Assembly (NCBI GenBank): GCA_014584695.1
Contig: JACTMI010000014.1
Location: forward strand, 1 to 64,000
Reading direction: 5' to 3'
DNA: 64,000 bases
From: Acidobacteriota bacterium
GTDB taxonomy: Bacteria; Acidobacteriota; Thermoanaerobaculia; Multivoradales; JAGPDF01
The first letter of the stretch is position 1; each line of letters starts with the position of its first letter. Under the pieces are notes generated by a model. It was not told the DNA's origin, made no database searches, and saw only the letters and a list, made by a program, of their open reading frames with translations. This document shows positions 24,951 through 33,392 of this stretch, piece by piece. A program made the position numbers and the translations under genes.

Positions 24951-26217
24951 CCATCAGCAGGACGATGAGCGCGAAGCCGACCTGGGCGATGCGCTCCTTG
25001 ACGGCCAGGGAGAGGTCGCGCCGCAGCACGCTCTCGACCAGCAGGATGACGATCTGGCCGCCGTCCAGGATCGGGATCGGGAACAGGTTCAAGAGCCCGA
25101 TCGAGATCGAAATCACGCCCATCAGGTAGAGCAGGCTCTTCCAACCGGTCCGCGCGGCTTGCCCCGACTGCGCGGCGATCTCGATCGGCCCGGCGAGAGC
25201 GCTCTTGGCGGCGACCTCGCGCTTGAAGATCTTGCCGATCACGGCCAGGCTCTGGCGGGCGACGCCGAGATTGAAGCGCAGGCTCTCGACGAAGGCCCGG
25301 CCGGGCGGAAAGCGCTGCGAGATGGTGAGCTGGACGCCGATGCGCCCCTTGCCCTCCTGGTCGGCGGGGACGACCGTGAGGGTGCGCCGCTCGGCGCCGC
25401 GGACGACCTCGAGCGCGACCGGCTGGCCGGCCCGGGTCTCGATGTGCGCGACGAAGTCCGCCGGTGAGGCGAGCGGCCGGCCGTCGACCGCGAACAGCTC
25501 GTCACCGATGGCGAGGCCCGCCGCCTCGGCCGGCGACCCGGCGACGATCCGGCCGACCTTGGGCAGGATCTTGGGATAGATGCCGGCGTCGCCGAACTCG
25601 AAATCGTCGGGCCGGACCGGCGTCACCGTCGCCACCACCCGCGCGCCCGCGCGGTCGAGCTCGAAGGCGAGCGGCTTGCCGATCGAAGTCATCACGGCGA
25701 AGGCCACGTCTTGCCAACGCTCGACCCGGCGGCCGTCGATCGACAGGATTTCGTCGCCGGGCTCGACGCCGGCGGCCTCGCCGGGCGAGCCCGCCTCGAC
25801 CGTGCCCACCACGGTCGGGATCGACTGCAGCGCGGGGATCTCGATGCCGACCATGAACAGGCCGGCGATCAGGAGCACCGAGAGGACGACGTTGGCGAAC
25901 GGCCCCGCCAGGTAGACCACGATCCGCTGCCAGCGCGGTCGGTTGAGGAAGTCCCGCGGATCGTCGGGGACCGAATCCCCGGGCTCCTCGCCGGACAGCT
26001 TGACGTAGCCGCCGAGCGGAATCCAGCCGACCTTGTACTCCGTCTCGCCGCGGGTGAAGCCCCAGAGCCGGCGGCCGAAGCCGAGCGAGAAGGCCAGGAC
26101 CTTCATGCCGAAAGCGCGCGCGGCGGCGAAGTGCCCCGCCTCGTGGACGAAGATGATGATGCCGAGCGCGAAGATGAACGCGAGCAGGGTGCGGGCGAGC
26201 TCGAAAGCGTGCGTCAC
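24904..26217 (-). CDS. rseP: Site-2 protease RseP
   Basis: 437 residues. The zinc site HEAGH lies in the first membrane helix (IIFVHEAGHFAAA, about 23-35). Two PDZ domains follow (about 115-290), then the third-helix motif NLFPIPILDGG near 395, with a final helix to the C-terminus. It performs intramembrane cleavage, as in the anti-sigma factor RseA pathway, or cleavage of remnant signal peptides. It closes the truA-uppS-cdsA-dxr-rseP cluster, nine bases after dxr. The GTG start has no strong ribosome site, suggesting coupling to dxr. Confidence 0.96.
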   Translation of the reverse strand: MTHAFELARTLLAFIFALGIIIFVHEAGHFAAARAFGMKVLAFSLGFGRRLWGFTRGETEYKVGWIPLGGYVKLSGEEPGDSVPDDPRDFLNRPRWQRIVVYLAGPFANVVLSVLLIAGLFMVGIEIPALQSIPTVVGTVEAGSPGEAAGVEPGDEILSIDGRRVERWQDVAFAVMTSIGKPLAFELDRAGARVVATVTPVRPDDFEFGDAGIYPKILPKVGRIVAGSPAEAAGLAIGDELFAVDGRPLASPADFVAHIETRAGQPVALEVVRGAERRTLTVVPADQEGKGRIGVQLTISQRFPPGRAFVESLRFNLGVARQSLAVIGKIFKREVAAKSALAGPIEIAAQSGQAARTGWKSLLYLMGVISISIGLLNLFPIPILDGGQIVILLVESVLRRDLSLAVKERIAQVGFALIVLLMVTVLYFDVSKRLLGS

Positions 26218-26226
26218 GGCGCGAGG

Positions 26227-27396
26227 TTACCCGAAGCCGGCGAGCGCCGGAAGGACCTCGGCCGCTCGCGCGCGACCCCAAGCGTCCCACGCCAGGGCGT
26301 CGTCGAGACTGCCCAGCCGCTCGGCGCGGTGGCGGTCGAGGACGCGGCCGAGCATCTCCGGAATCGCCGAGAAGGGGATCCGCCGATCGAGAAAGGCCTG
26401 CACCGCGATTTCGTTGGCGGCGTTGAACACCGCCGGCGCGCTCTCGCCCTCGGTGAGCGCGTGGCGCGCCAGCGCGAACGCCGGGTAGCGGCGCGGCTCG
26501 ACCGGCAGGAACTCGAGCTGGCCGAGCGCGGTGGGCTCGAGGCGCGCGAAGCCGTTGTCCCACCGCTCCGGAAAGGCGAGCGCGTACTGGATCGGCAGCG
26601 CCATGTCGTTGACCGACAGCTGGGCGATCCAGCTGCCGTCGCGCCACTCGACCAGGGAGTGGACGAGCGACTGCGGGTGAATCACGACAGCGAGCTGCTC
26701 GGGCGCGACGGCGAACAGATGGGCGGCCTCGATCAGCTCGAGTCCCTTGTTGACCAGGGTCGCCGAGTCGATCGAGATCTTGGCGCCCATCGACCAGGTC
26801 GGATGGCGCAGCGCCTCTTCCGGCGTGATCGCGCCGAAGGTGGCGAGGTCGCGGCGCAGGAAGGGGCCGCCGGAGGCGGTCAGCACCAGGCGTCGCACCT
26901 CCCGCGGGGCGCCGCAGCGCAGGGCCTGGTGGAGCGCCGAGTGCTCGCTGTCGACCGGCAGGATCACCGCCCCCGTCCGCGCGGCGAGCTCGAGCAGCAG
27001 CCGCCCGGCGACCACCAGCGCCTCCTTGTTGGCAAGCGCCACCGTCTTGCCGGCGGCGACCGCGGCATGGACGGCCGGCAGGCCAGCGGCGCCGACGATC
27101 GCGGCCACGACGCGCTCGACTTCGGGGTGGGTCGCGGCGTCGACGAGCGCGCCGGGCCCGGTGGCGAGCGCCGTGCCGGGCGGTAGCTCCCCGGCGAGCG
27201 CCGCGGCCGCCGCCGGCTCGAGCACCGCCACCAACCGAGGCGCCAGCTCGCGCGCGAGCGCCGCCAGCGCCTGGGGATCGCTGCCACGGGCGGCGAGCGT
27301 CGCGACCCGCAGCCGCTCCGGGTGATGGCGAACGACCTCGACCGCGCTGCGACCGATCGATCCGGTGGCGCCCAGCAGCGCGATCGCGAGGCTCAC
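26227..27396 (-). CDS. dxr: 1-deoxy-D-xylulose 5-phosphate reductoisomerase
   Basis: 389 residues. It converts DXP to MEP with NADPH, the committed step of the MEP isoprenoid pathway. The nucleotide motif GATGSIGRS is at residues 8-16. The metal and substrate region shows VDSEHSALHQ, TASGGPF, WSMGAKISIDSATLVNKGLE and NAANEIAV. The GTG start overlaps the cdsA stop (GTGA). It supplies precursors that UppS, in the same operon, elongates to undecaprenyl diphosphate. Confidence 0.97.
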   Translation of the reverse strand: MSLAIALLGATGSIGRSAVEVVRHHPERLRVATLAARGSDPQALAALARELAPRLVAVLEPAAAAALAGELPPGTALATGPGALVDAATHPEVERVVAAIVGAAGLPAVHAAVAAGKTVALANKEALVVAGRLLLELAARTGAVILPVDSEHSALHQALRCGAPREVRRLVLTASGGPFLRRDLATFGAITPEEALRHPTWSMGAKISIDSATLVNKGLELIEAAHLFAVAPEQLAVVIHPQSLVHSLVEWRDGSWIAQLSVNDMALPIQYALAFPERWDNGFARLEPTALGQLEFLPVEPRRYPAFALARHALTEGESAPAVFNAANEIAVQAFLDRRIPFSAIPEMLGRVLDRHRAERLGSLDDALAWDAWGRARAAEVLPALAGFG

Positions 27397-28214
27397 GGCA
27401 GGGCCTCGTAGCCGAAGACCCAGAGCAACAGGAGCAGGGTCGGAGCGGCGAACAGCATGGCGTCCATCCGGTCGAGCACGCCGCCGTGGCCGGGCAGCAC
27501 GCCGCCGGAGTCCTTGACCCCGACCCCCCGCTTCCAGAGCGACTCGACCAGGTCGCCGACCTGGCTCGCGAGCGCGGTCACCAGGGCGATGCCCAGCAGC
27601 ACGAAATCGAGCTCGCCCAGCCGCCAGAAGGACCAGACGACGGTTGCGGCGAGCGAGGTGGCGAGACCGGCGATCGCGCCCTCCCAGGACTTGCCGGGTG
27701 AGACCTCGGGCGCGAGCTTCGTCCGGCCCCAGGCGGTGCCGACGTAGTAGGCGGCGGTATCGCCCAGCCAGACGATGGCGAGCAGCAGGAAGAGGATCCA
27801 GGGGTCGTGCTGCTGCAGCCGGTAGAGGCTCGCGGTGGGCAGCGCGAAGTAGGCGCTGCCGAAGGCGAGCGCACCCGCGGCATAGAGTGCCTCCTCGACC
27901 GCGGTGCCGGCGAACAGCACGGCGGCCCCGACGGGCAGCACCAGTGCCGCGACCAGGGCGAGCGACCAGAAACCGTCGGGCGGCGGCGCGGCGTCCGAGA
28001 GGCCCCAGGCCAGCACGCCAGCGACCGCCGGGGCGGTCACCAGGAGCAGCGACCACGGCGCCCGGGGCGCCCGCGGCCGGGCGAGCTGGATGAACTCGAG
28101 CGCCGCCCACTCGAGCAGGACGGCACAGACCAGGAAGAAGGCCCAGCCGGGCAGCCGGAAGATCGCGGCCAGCGCCAGCGGCACGCCGACCGCCGCGGTC
28201 AAGAGACGCTTCAT
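27393..28214 (-). CDS. cdsA: Phosphatidate cytidylyltransferase
   Basis: 273 residues with about eight membrane helices. It makes CDP-diacylglycerol from phosphatidate and CTP for all phospholipids. The family signature is intact near residue 215: KRGVGVKDSGGVLPGHGGVLDR, including the KD and HGGxxDR residues. It lies between uppS (22 bases upstream) and dxr. Confidence 0.95.
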   Translation of the reverse strand: MKRLLTAAVGVPLALAAIFRLPGWAFFLVCAVLLEWAALEFIQLARPRAPRAPWSLLLVTAPAVAGVLAWGLSDAAPPPDGFWSLALVAALVLPVGAAVLFAGTAVEEALYAAGALAFGSAYFALPTASLYRLQQHDPWILFLLLAIVWLGDTAAYYVGTAWGRTKLAPEVSPGKSWEGAIAGLATSLAATVVWSFWRLGELDFVLLGIALVTALASQVGDLVESLWKRGVGVKDSGGVLPGHGGVLDRMDAMLFAAPTLLLLLWVFGYEALP

Positions 28215-28236
28215 CGCGGAGCCGCTGCGTCCGGTC

Positions 28237-29067
28237 TCAGGCGTCCGCCACGCCGCGCCGTCCGGCGCCGGCGTGGTCCGTCCCGGCGGTCTCGGCCTCG
28301 GCCGGCTCGATGCCGCCGAAGCGGCGAACGCGCCGCTGGAACTCGAGGATGGCTTCGAACAGGTGGCCCCGCCGGAAGTCGGGCCACAACGTCGGGGTCA
28401 CCCAGATCTCGGAGTAGGCGATCTGCCAGAGCAGGAAATTCGAGACGCGCAGCTCGCCCGAAGTCCGGATCAACAGGTCGGGGTCGGGCTGGCCGGCGGT
28501 GTAGAGCGCCTCGGAGAGCGCGGCCTCGTCGATGTCGACGCGTCGCCCGGCCGCCCAGTCGGCGACGATCCTGCGGCAGGCGTCGACGATCTCGCAGCGC
28601 CCCGAGTAGTTGAGCGCGATGTTGAAGCGCAGGCCGCCGCAGCCGGCCGTCGCATCCCGTGCCCGCTCGAGCGCCGTCACCACGGAGGGGTCGAGCTCGC
28701 GCCAGCGCCCGATCGGATCGAACCGGATGTCGTGCTCGATCAGGGTTTCGAGCTCGCGGCGCACGTACTCCTTGAGCAGGTTCATCAGCGTCCAGACCTC
28801 GGCGCGAGGGCGCTTCCAGTTCTCGACCGAGAAGGCGTAGAGGGTGAGGTGCCGCAGCCCCAGCCGGGCCGCCGTCTCGACCGTGTCGCGCACCGCGGTG
28901 ACCCCCGCGCGGTGCCCCTCGACGCGCGGCAGCCGGCGCGCCTGCGCCCAGCGGCCATTGCCGTCCATGATGATCGCGACGTGTCGGGGGAGGCGCGCCC
29001 GATCGATCCGGGCGAGGAGCTCGGCCTCGGCGGAGCCGGGCTCGGCGAGCGGTTCGCTCGGCGCCAT
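28237..29067 (-). CDS. uppS: Isoprenyl transferase (undecaprenyl diphosphate synthase)
   Basis: 276 residues of cis-prenyltransferase. The catalytic Asp is in IIMDGNGRWA (near 35). TLYAFSVENWKRP and LIRTSGELRVSNFLLWQ are the other hallmarks. It elongates farnesyl diphosphate with isopentenyl units to C55-PP, the lipid carrier for peptidoglycan and O-antigen. The reading frame stays open far upstream, but the family N-terminus begins at ATG 29067, just after truA. The C-terminal 20 residues are an added Ala/Gly-rich tail. Confidence 0.96.
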   Translation of the reverse strand: MAPSEPLAEPGSAEAELLARIDRARLPRHVAIIMDGNGRWAQARRLPRVEGHRAGVTAVRDTVETAARLGLRHLTLYAFSVENWKRPRAEVWTLMNLLKEYVRRELETLIEHDIRFDPIGRWRELDPSVVTALERARDATAGCGGLRFNIALNYSGRCEIVDACRRIVADWAAGRRVDIDEAALSEALYTAGQPDPDLLIRTSGELRVSNFLLWQIAYSEIWVTPTLWPDFRRGHLFEAILEFQRRVRRFGGIEPAEAETAGTDHAGAGRRGVADA

Positions 29068-29078
29068 GACACACCAAG

Positions 29079-29834
29079 TTACCACAGCGGCGCGAGGCCG
29101 GCCGGGTAGTCGACGCGCTCCAGGGTCAGCCCGTGGGCCGGCGCCGTCGGCCCCCCCGCGGCGCGCGGCCGGCCGTCGAGCAGGGCCCGGAATGCGCTGA
29201 TCGCAAGCCGTCCCGCGCCGACCTCGAGCAGCGTCCCGGCGAGCGCCCGCACCATGCCGCGCAGAAACCCCTCGCCGGTGATCCGCAGCCACCACTCGGT
29301 GCCGCGGCGCTCCCAAGCGGCGCCGAAGATCTCCCGATCGGTCGGACCCGCGACCCGCCCCGCCAGCGCGAAGGCCGCGAAGTCGTGCCGGCCCGGGAGC
29401 AGGGCGGTGGCGGCGGCGATGGCGGCGTGGTCGAGGTCCGAGCGGACCGGCAGCACCCAGGGCGCCCGCTCGGGGGGCGCGAAGCGGCCTGGCCGGCAGC
29501 GGTAGCAGTACGTCTTGGCGGCGGCCGAGCGGCGGGCGTGGAAGCCGTCCGGAGCCGGCCCGGCGGCGAGCACGCGGACGCTCGGCGGCAGCCGGGCGCC
29601 GACGCCGTGGACGAGGCCGCCGGGCTCGAGGTCGCCCGGCCAGCGAAACGACGCCACTTGGCCCCGGGCGTGCACCCCCGCGTCGGTCCGGCTGGCGCCG
29701 ACCGTCGACACCGGCGACCCGAGGTGGGCGGCGAGCGCCGCCTCGACCACCTCCTGCACGGCGAGCGCGTTCGCCTGCCGCTGCCAGCCGGCGAAGGGGG
29801 CACCCAGGTAGGCGAGGCGGAGGGCGTGGATCAC
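29079..29834 (-). CDS. truA: tRNA pseudouridine(38-40) synthase
   Basis: 251 residues from GTG 29834. The catalytic Asp lies in ASRTDAGVHARG, with YLGAPFAGWQRQ at the start and FLRGMVRALAGTLLEVG near the end. TruA isomerises U38-U40 in the anticodon stem of many tRNAs. A TATTCT box ends eight bases before the GTG and no Shine-Dalgarno is present, so the transcript is probably leaderless. It heads the uppS-cdsA-dxr-rseP cluster, and starts 74 bases from the divergent GNAT gene. Confidence 0.95.
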   Translation of the reverse strand: MIHALRLAYLGAPFAGWQRQANALAVQEVVEAALAAHLGSPVSTVGASRTDAGVHARGQVASFRWPGDLEPGGLVHGVGARLPPSVRVLAAGPAPDGFHARRSAAAKTYCYRCRPGRFAPPERAPWVLPVRSDLDHAAIAAATALLPGRHDFAAFALAGRVAGPTDREIFGAAWERRGTEWWLRITGEGFLRGMVRALAGTLLEVGAGRLAISAFRALLDGRPRAAGGPTAPAHGLTLERVDYPAGLAPLW

Positions 29835-29907
29835 GACCGCCAAGAATAGATCGAGGGACGCCGGCTCTCGCTCGCGCCCGGGCCGGGGCGTTAGACTGAC
29901 GAGGTCC

Positions 29908-30480
29908 GTGGTCACCGCACCCCTCCCCCGGCCGGCTCCTGCGCTCCACGCGCCCCGGGTTTCCTTGCGCCCCGCCCTGCCCGGGGACGCCCCGTTGCTC
30001 CATCGCTGGCGCGCCGAAGCCTCCGTTCGGCGGCACCAGCCGTTGCAGGAGGCGACGCTCGCCGATCTGCGCGCCGACCTCGCCCGCCAGCGCCACGACG
30101 AGCTCTATCGCGGCCGCGGCGAACGGTTCCAGTGGATCGTGCTCGAGCAGTCCGAGCCGGTCGGCTGGATCACGCTCGCGGTCACCAGCTGGGAGCACGG
30201 GCTGGCCGAGGTCGGCTACGCCCTGACCACCGCGGCGCAGGGGCGAGGGTTGCTGGCGGCGGCGATGCAGCTGCTGCTCGCCGACCTCTTTCTGGCGACC
30301 CCGCTCGAGCGGATCGAGGCCCGCTGCGCGGTCGGCAACGTGGCCTCGCAGCGGGTGCTCGACAAGCTGGGCTTCACGCGCGAGGGACGGCTGCGGCGCT
30401 ACTTCCAGCTCGACGGCGAACGGGTCGACAACTTTCTCTACGCGCTGCTGCGAGACGACTTCCTGCCGCGGCCGCGCTGA
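29908..30480 (+). CDS. GNAT N-acetyltransferase (RimJ/RimL type)
   Basis: 190 residues of the GNAT fold, close to the RimJ/RimL group. The acetyl-CoA loop is around GYALTTAAQGRGLLAAAM (about 112-128), followed by IEARCAVGNVASQRVLDKLGF, which is typical of this subfamily. It is cytoplasmic. Likely substrates are protein N-termini or small amines, but cannot be assigned. TAGACT lies ten bases before the GTG, and GAGG is also nearby. Confidence 0.88.
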   Translation: MVTAPLPRPAPALHAPRVSLRPALPGDAPLLHRWRAEASVRRHQPLQEATLADLRADLARQRHDELYRGRGERFQWIVLEQSEPVGWITLAVTSWEHGLAEVGYALTTAAQGRGLLAAAMQLLLADLFLATPLERIEARCAVGNVASQRVLDKLGFTREGRLRRYFQLDGERVDNFLYALLRDDFLPRPR

Positions 30481-30534
30481 ACGGCCACTCCGCGCAGTTC
30501 TCGCGCCACGAGACCATCTCGCGCGAGCCGGGGT

Positions 30535-32721
30535 TCAGGCCAGCTCGAGGCTGGCGTAGCGGGCGATCAGCTTGCGCTTGCCGGCGCGGTCGAAAAAGAC
30601 CGTGATCTTGGCGTCGTCGCCGTCGCCCTCGAGCTCCAGGATGACGCCATGGCCGAGCGTGGGGTGGCGCACCCGGCTGCCACGCCGGGGTCGGCGGCGG
30701 TCGCTCGCCTCGGCCGTCTCGGCGCCGGTCGGCGGGCGGCCGAAGAACTCGTCGATGCCCCGCGTGCGCGGGCTCGCGAACAGGGTCGGGCTGTCGGTCA
30801 CCGCCAGCAGCTCCGCGGGCACCTCGGCGAGCAGCGGCGACTCGAGCTGGTCCTGGTAGCGGCCGGCGACGCGCCGGCGACGGCAGGAGGAGAGCAGCAG
30901 GCGGCTCTTCGCGCGCGTCATGCCGACGTAGAAGAGCCGCCGCTCCTCCTCGACGTCCTCGGGCCGCCCCTGGGTATTGAAGTGCGGCAGCAGGCCATCC
31001 TCGAGGCCGGGCAGGAAAACCGCCGGGAACTCGAGCCCCTTCGCCGAGTGCAGCGTCATCAGCGAGACGCCGCGCTCGCCGTCCCAGGCGTCGAGATCGG
31101 TGACCAGCGCGACGTGATCGAGAAACGCCGTCAGCAGGTCGTCCTCGGCGCTCGCGTACGAGCGCTGCTCGGTGAATTCCTGGGCCGCGGAGAGGAACTC
31201 GCGGATGTTCTCCAGCCGCGCCTGGTCCTCGGGGTCGTCGCGGCGGTAGAGGTCGCCGTAGCCGCTCTTGCGCAGCAGCTCGTCGAGCAGCGCCGGCAGC
31301 GGCAGCTCGGCCGCCGCGGCGGCGAGCTCGCGCAGCAGCTCGCGAAAGGCGACCAGCGCCGTGCGCGCGCGGGCCGGAAAGCTTTCGAGCGAGTCGAGCG
31401 TCAGCGCGTCCCAGAGCACGCCGCCGCTCTGCGCCGCCCGCTCCTCGAGCAGCGCCAGCGTCCCCTTGCCGATGCCGCGGGGCGGTTGGTTGACGATGCG
31501 CGCGAGCGAGAAGTTGTCGCGCGGGTTGCGCAGCACGCGCAGGTACGCGATCAAGTCCTTGATCTCGGCGCGCTCGTAGAAGCGGGTGCCGCCGACCAGG
31601 GTGTAGGGGATGCCGCCGCGGAAGAACTCGTCCTCGAAGGCGCGCGTCTGGGCGTTGGTTCGCACCAGGACGGCGAAGTCGGCGAGCCCGTGCCGCCCGC
31701 GCAGGCGGCCGATCGTCTCGGCGACCCAGCGCGCCTCCTCCTGATCGTCGCTCGCCCGGTAGAGCACCAGCCACTCGCCACTGCCGGCGTCCGTCCACAG
31801 GCGCTTCCCCCGGCGCAGCCGGTTGTGCGCCACCACGGCGTTGGCGGCGTCGAGAATGTTCGAGCTGGAGCGGTAGTTGCGCTCGAGCTTGCGCACCGTG
31901 GCGCCGGGGAAGTGGCGCTCGAAGTCGAGGATGTTGGCGAGGTCGGCGCCGCGCCAGCGGTAGATGCCCTGGTCCTCGTCGCCGACCGCGGTGAGGTTGC
32001 CCTGCGGCGCCGCCAGCTCGGCGACCAGCCGGAGCTGCGCCAGGTTGGTGTCCTGGAACTCGTCGACCAGCAGGTGCTCGACCGAGCGGCGCAGACGGGC
32101 TGCCAGGTCGGGCTGCTCGTCGAACAGGCGCACCGCGAGCAGCAGCATGTCGTCGAAATCGACGCCGGCGGCCTGACGCAGCAGGCTCTGGTAGCGGCGA
32201 TAGACGCGCGCGACGCGCTCGCGGAAGAAGTCGTGCGCCTCGCGCGCGTAGCCGTCGGGGTCGAGCAGACGGTTCTTGGCCCCCGAGATCGCCGCCGCGA
32301 CGGAGCGGACGGGAAAGCTCGCTTCCGGCACTCCCTCGGCGGCCATCGCCTGCGCCACGATCGCGCGCTGGTCGTCGGCGTCGAGGATGGCGAAATCGCG
32401 CGGCAGCGCGAGGCGGTCGCCGAATCGGCGCAGCAGCCCCAGCGCGTAGCGGTGGAAGGTGCCGACGAAGGCCGGCAGCGGCCAGACGTCGAGCAGGCGC
32501 TCGGCGCGATCCCGCATCTCGCCGGCCGCCTTGTTGGTGAACGTGACCGCGACGATCGAGCGGGGATCGACGCCACGTTCGCGCGCCAGCCAGGCGATGC
32601 GGTAGGTGATGACACGGGTCTTGCCCGAGCCCGCCCCGGCCAGCACCAGCTGCGGCCCGTCGCCGTGCGTGACGGCGGCGAGCTGCTCGTCGTTGAGCTC
32701 GGCCAAGAGGTCGCGGCTCAA
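30535..32721 (-). CDS. uvrD: UvrD/PcrA-type DNA helicase
   Basis: 728 residues of superfamily 1A helicase. Walker A GAGSGKT is at 29-35. Further motifs are TFTNKAA, GTFHR, VDEFQDTN, GDEDQGIYRWRGA, ERNYRS, TLHSAKGLEF and VGMTRAK. A Tudor-like C-terminal domain (HPTLGHGVILELEG) as in PcrA is present. It unwinds DNA 3'-5' in nucleotide excision and mismatch repair and clears RecA or transcription blocks. The TTG start overlaps the stop of the methyltransferase gene (TTGA), so it is coupled. The frame upstream of it is non-coding. Confidence 0.95.
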   Translation of the reverse strand: MSRDLLAELNDEQLAAVTHGDGPQLVLAGAGSGKTRVITYRIAWLARERGVDPRSIVAVTFTNKAAGEMRDRAERLLDVWPLPAFVGTFHRYALGLLRRFGDRLALPRDFAILDADDQRAIVAQAMAAEGVPEASFPVRSVAAAISGAKNRLLDPDGYAREAHDFFRERVARVYRRYQSLLRQAAGVDFDDMLLLAVRLFDEQPDLAARLRRSVEHLLVDEFQDTNLAQLRLVAELAAPQGNLTAVGDEDQGIYRWRGADLANILDFERHFPGATVRKLERNYRSSSNILDAANAVVAHNRLRRGKRLWTDAGSGEWLVLYRASDDQEEARWVAETIGRLRGRHGLADFAVLVRTNAQTRAFEDEFFRGGIPYTLVGGTRFYERAEIKDLIAYLRVLRNPRDNFSLARIVNQPPRGIGKGTLALLEERAAQSGGVLWDALTLDSLESFPARARTALVAFRELLRELAAAAAELPLPALLDELLRKSGYGDLYRRDDPEDQARLENIREFLSAAQEFTEQRSYASAEDDLLTAFLDHVALVTDLDAWDGERGVSLMTLHSAKGLEFPAVFLPGLEDGLLPHFNTQGRPEDVEEERRLFYVGMTRAKSRLLLSSCRRRRVAGRYQDQLESPLLAEVPAELLAVTDSPTLFASPRTRGIDEFFGRPPTGAETAEASDRRRPRRGSRVRHPTLGHGVILELEGDGDDAKITVFFDRAGKRKLIARYASLELA

Positions 32722-33392
32722 GGGCCGATCTCGTCCCGGGAGAGCGCGGCCGACCGGTGGCGCAACAGGCGCAGGCCGCCCCAGGTGATCTCGCCTCCCC
32801 CGGCGGTGCGCTCGCGGGTGACCTCGCGGGTGACGATGCCGGCGTCGACCCAGCGCGTCGAGTGGCGGGCGAGCAGGTCGTCGATGGCGCGCGCGACCGC
32901 GGGCAGGTGGCAATCGTGAAAGAGCACGTAGGCGCCGTCCGCCAGGTACGGCAACAGCCCCTCGCCGTCGGCCAGGGCGCCGGCGAAGCCGTGGTCGCCG
33001 TCGACGAAGGCGAGCTCGACCGGGCCGCCCAGGCTGGCGACCGCCTCGGGAATCGCGGCCGGGGAGAACCCGCGCACCAGCGTCGTGCGCGGCGCCAGTC
33101 GGGTCCAGACCGCGGGCGCGATGCGCGGTGAAGGCTCGATCAGGGCCAGTCGTCCGGAGGCCCCCAGCGTGTCGAGCGCCGAAGCGACGATGAGCGCCGA
33201 GCCCCCCTCGAGACTGCCGATCTCGAGATAGCTCCGCGGGCGGGTGGAGTAAGCGAGACTCCAGAGCAAGAGCCGCTCGGCGGGCGCCATCTTGACCGGC
33301 GCGTAGCCGATCGTGGGCAGCGCATCGAAGAGGCGGTGACGCTCGAAGTAGTCGGCGTAGCCGCTGGTGATGTCGTAGGTCGGCAGGCTCAT
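32718..33392 (-). CDS. Class I SAM-dependent methyltransferase
   Basis: 224 residues of the Methyltransf_24-like type. The SAM-binding G-loop is LEIGSLEGGSALIVAS (about 55-70). The acidic residue ending strand 2 lies in ALIEPSPR and FVDGDHGFAGAL resembles sugar or O-methyltransferases of LPS or antibiotic clusters. The substrate is not known. ATGA overlaps the glmS stop, and its own stop overlaps uvrD. It may modify a cell-envelope sugar given the glmU-glmS context, but that is inference. Confidence 0.82.
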   Translation of the reverse strand: MSLPTYDITSGYADYFERHRLFDALPTIGYAPVKMAPAERLLLWSLAYSTRPRSYLEIGSLEGGSALIVASALDTLGASGRLALIEPSPRIAPAVWTRLAPRTTLVRGFSPAAIPEAVASLGGPVELAFVDGDHGFAGALADGEGLLPYLADGAYVLFHDCHLPAVARAIDDLLARHSTRWVDAGIVTREVTRERTAGGGEITWGGLRLLRHRSAALSRDEIGP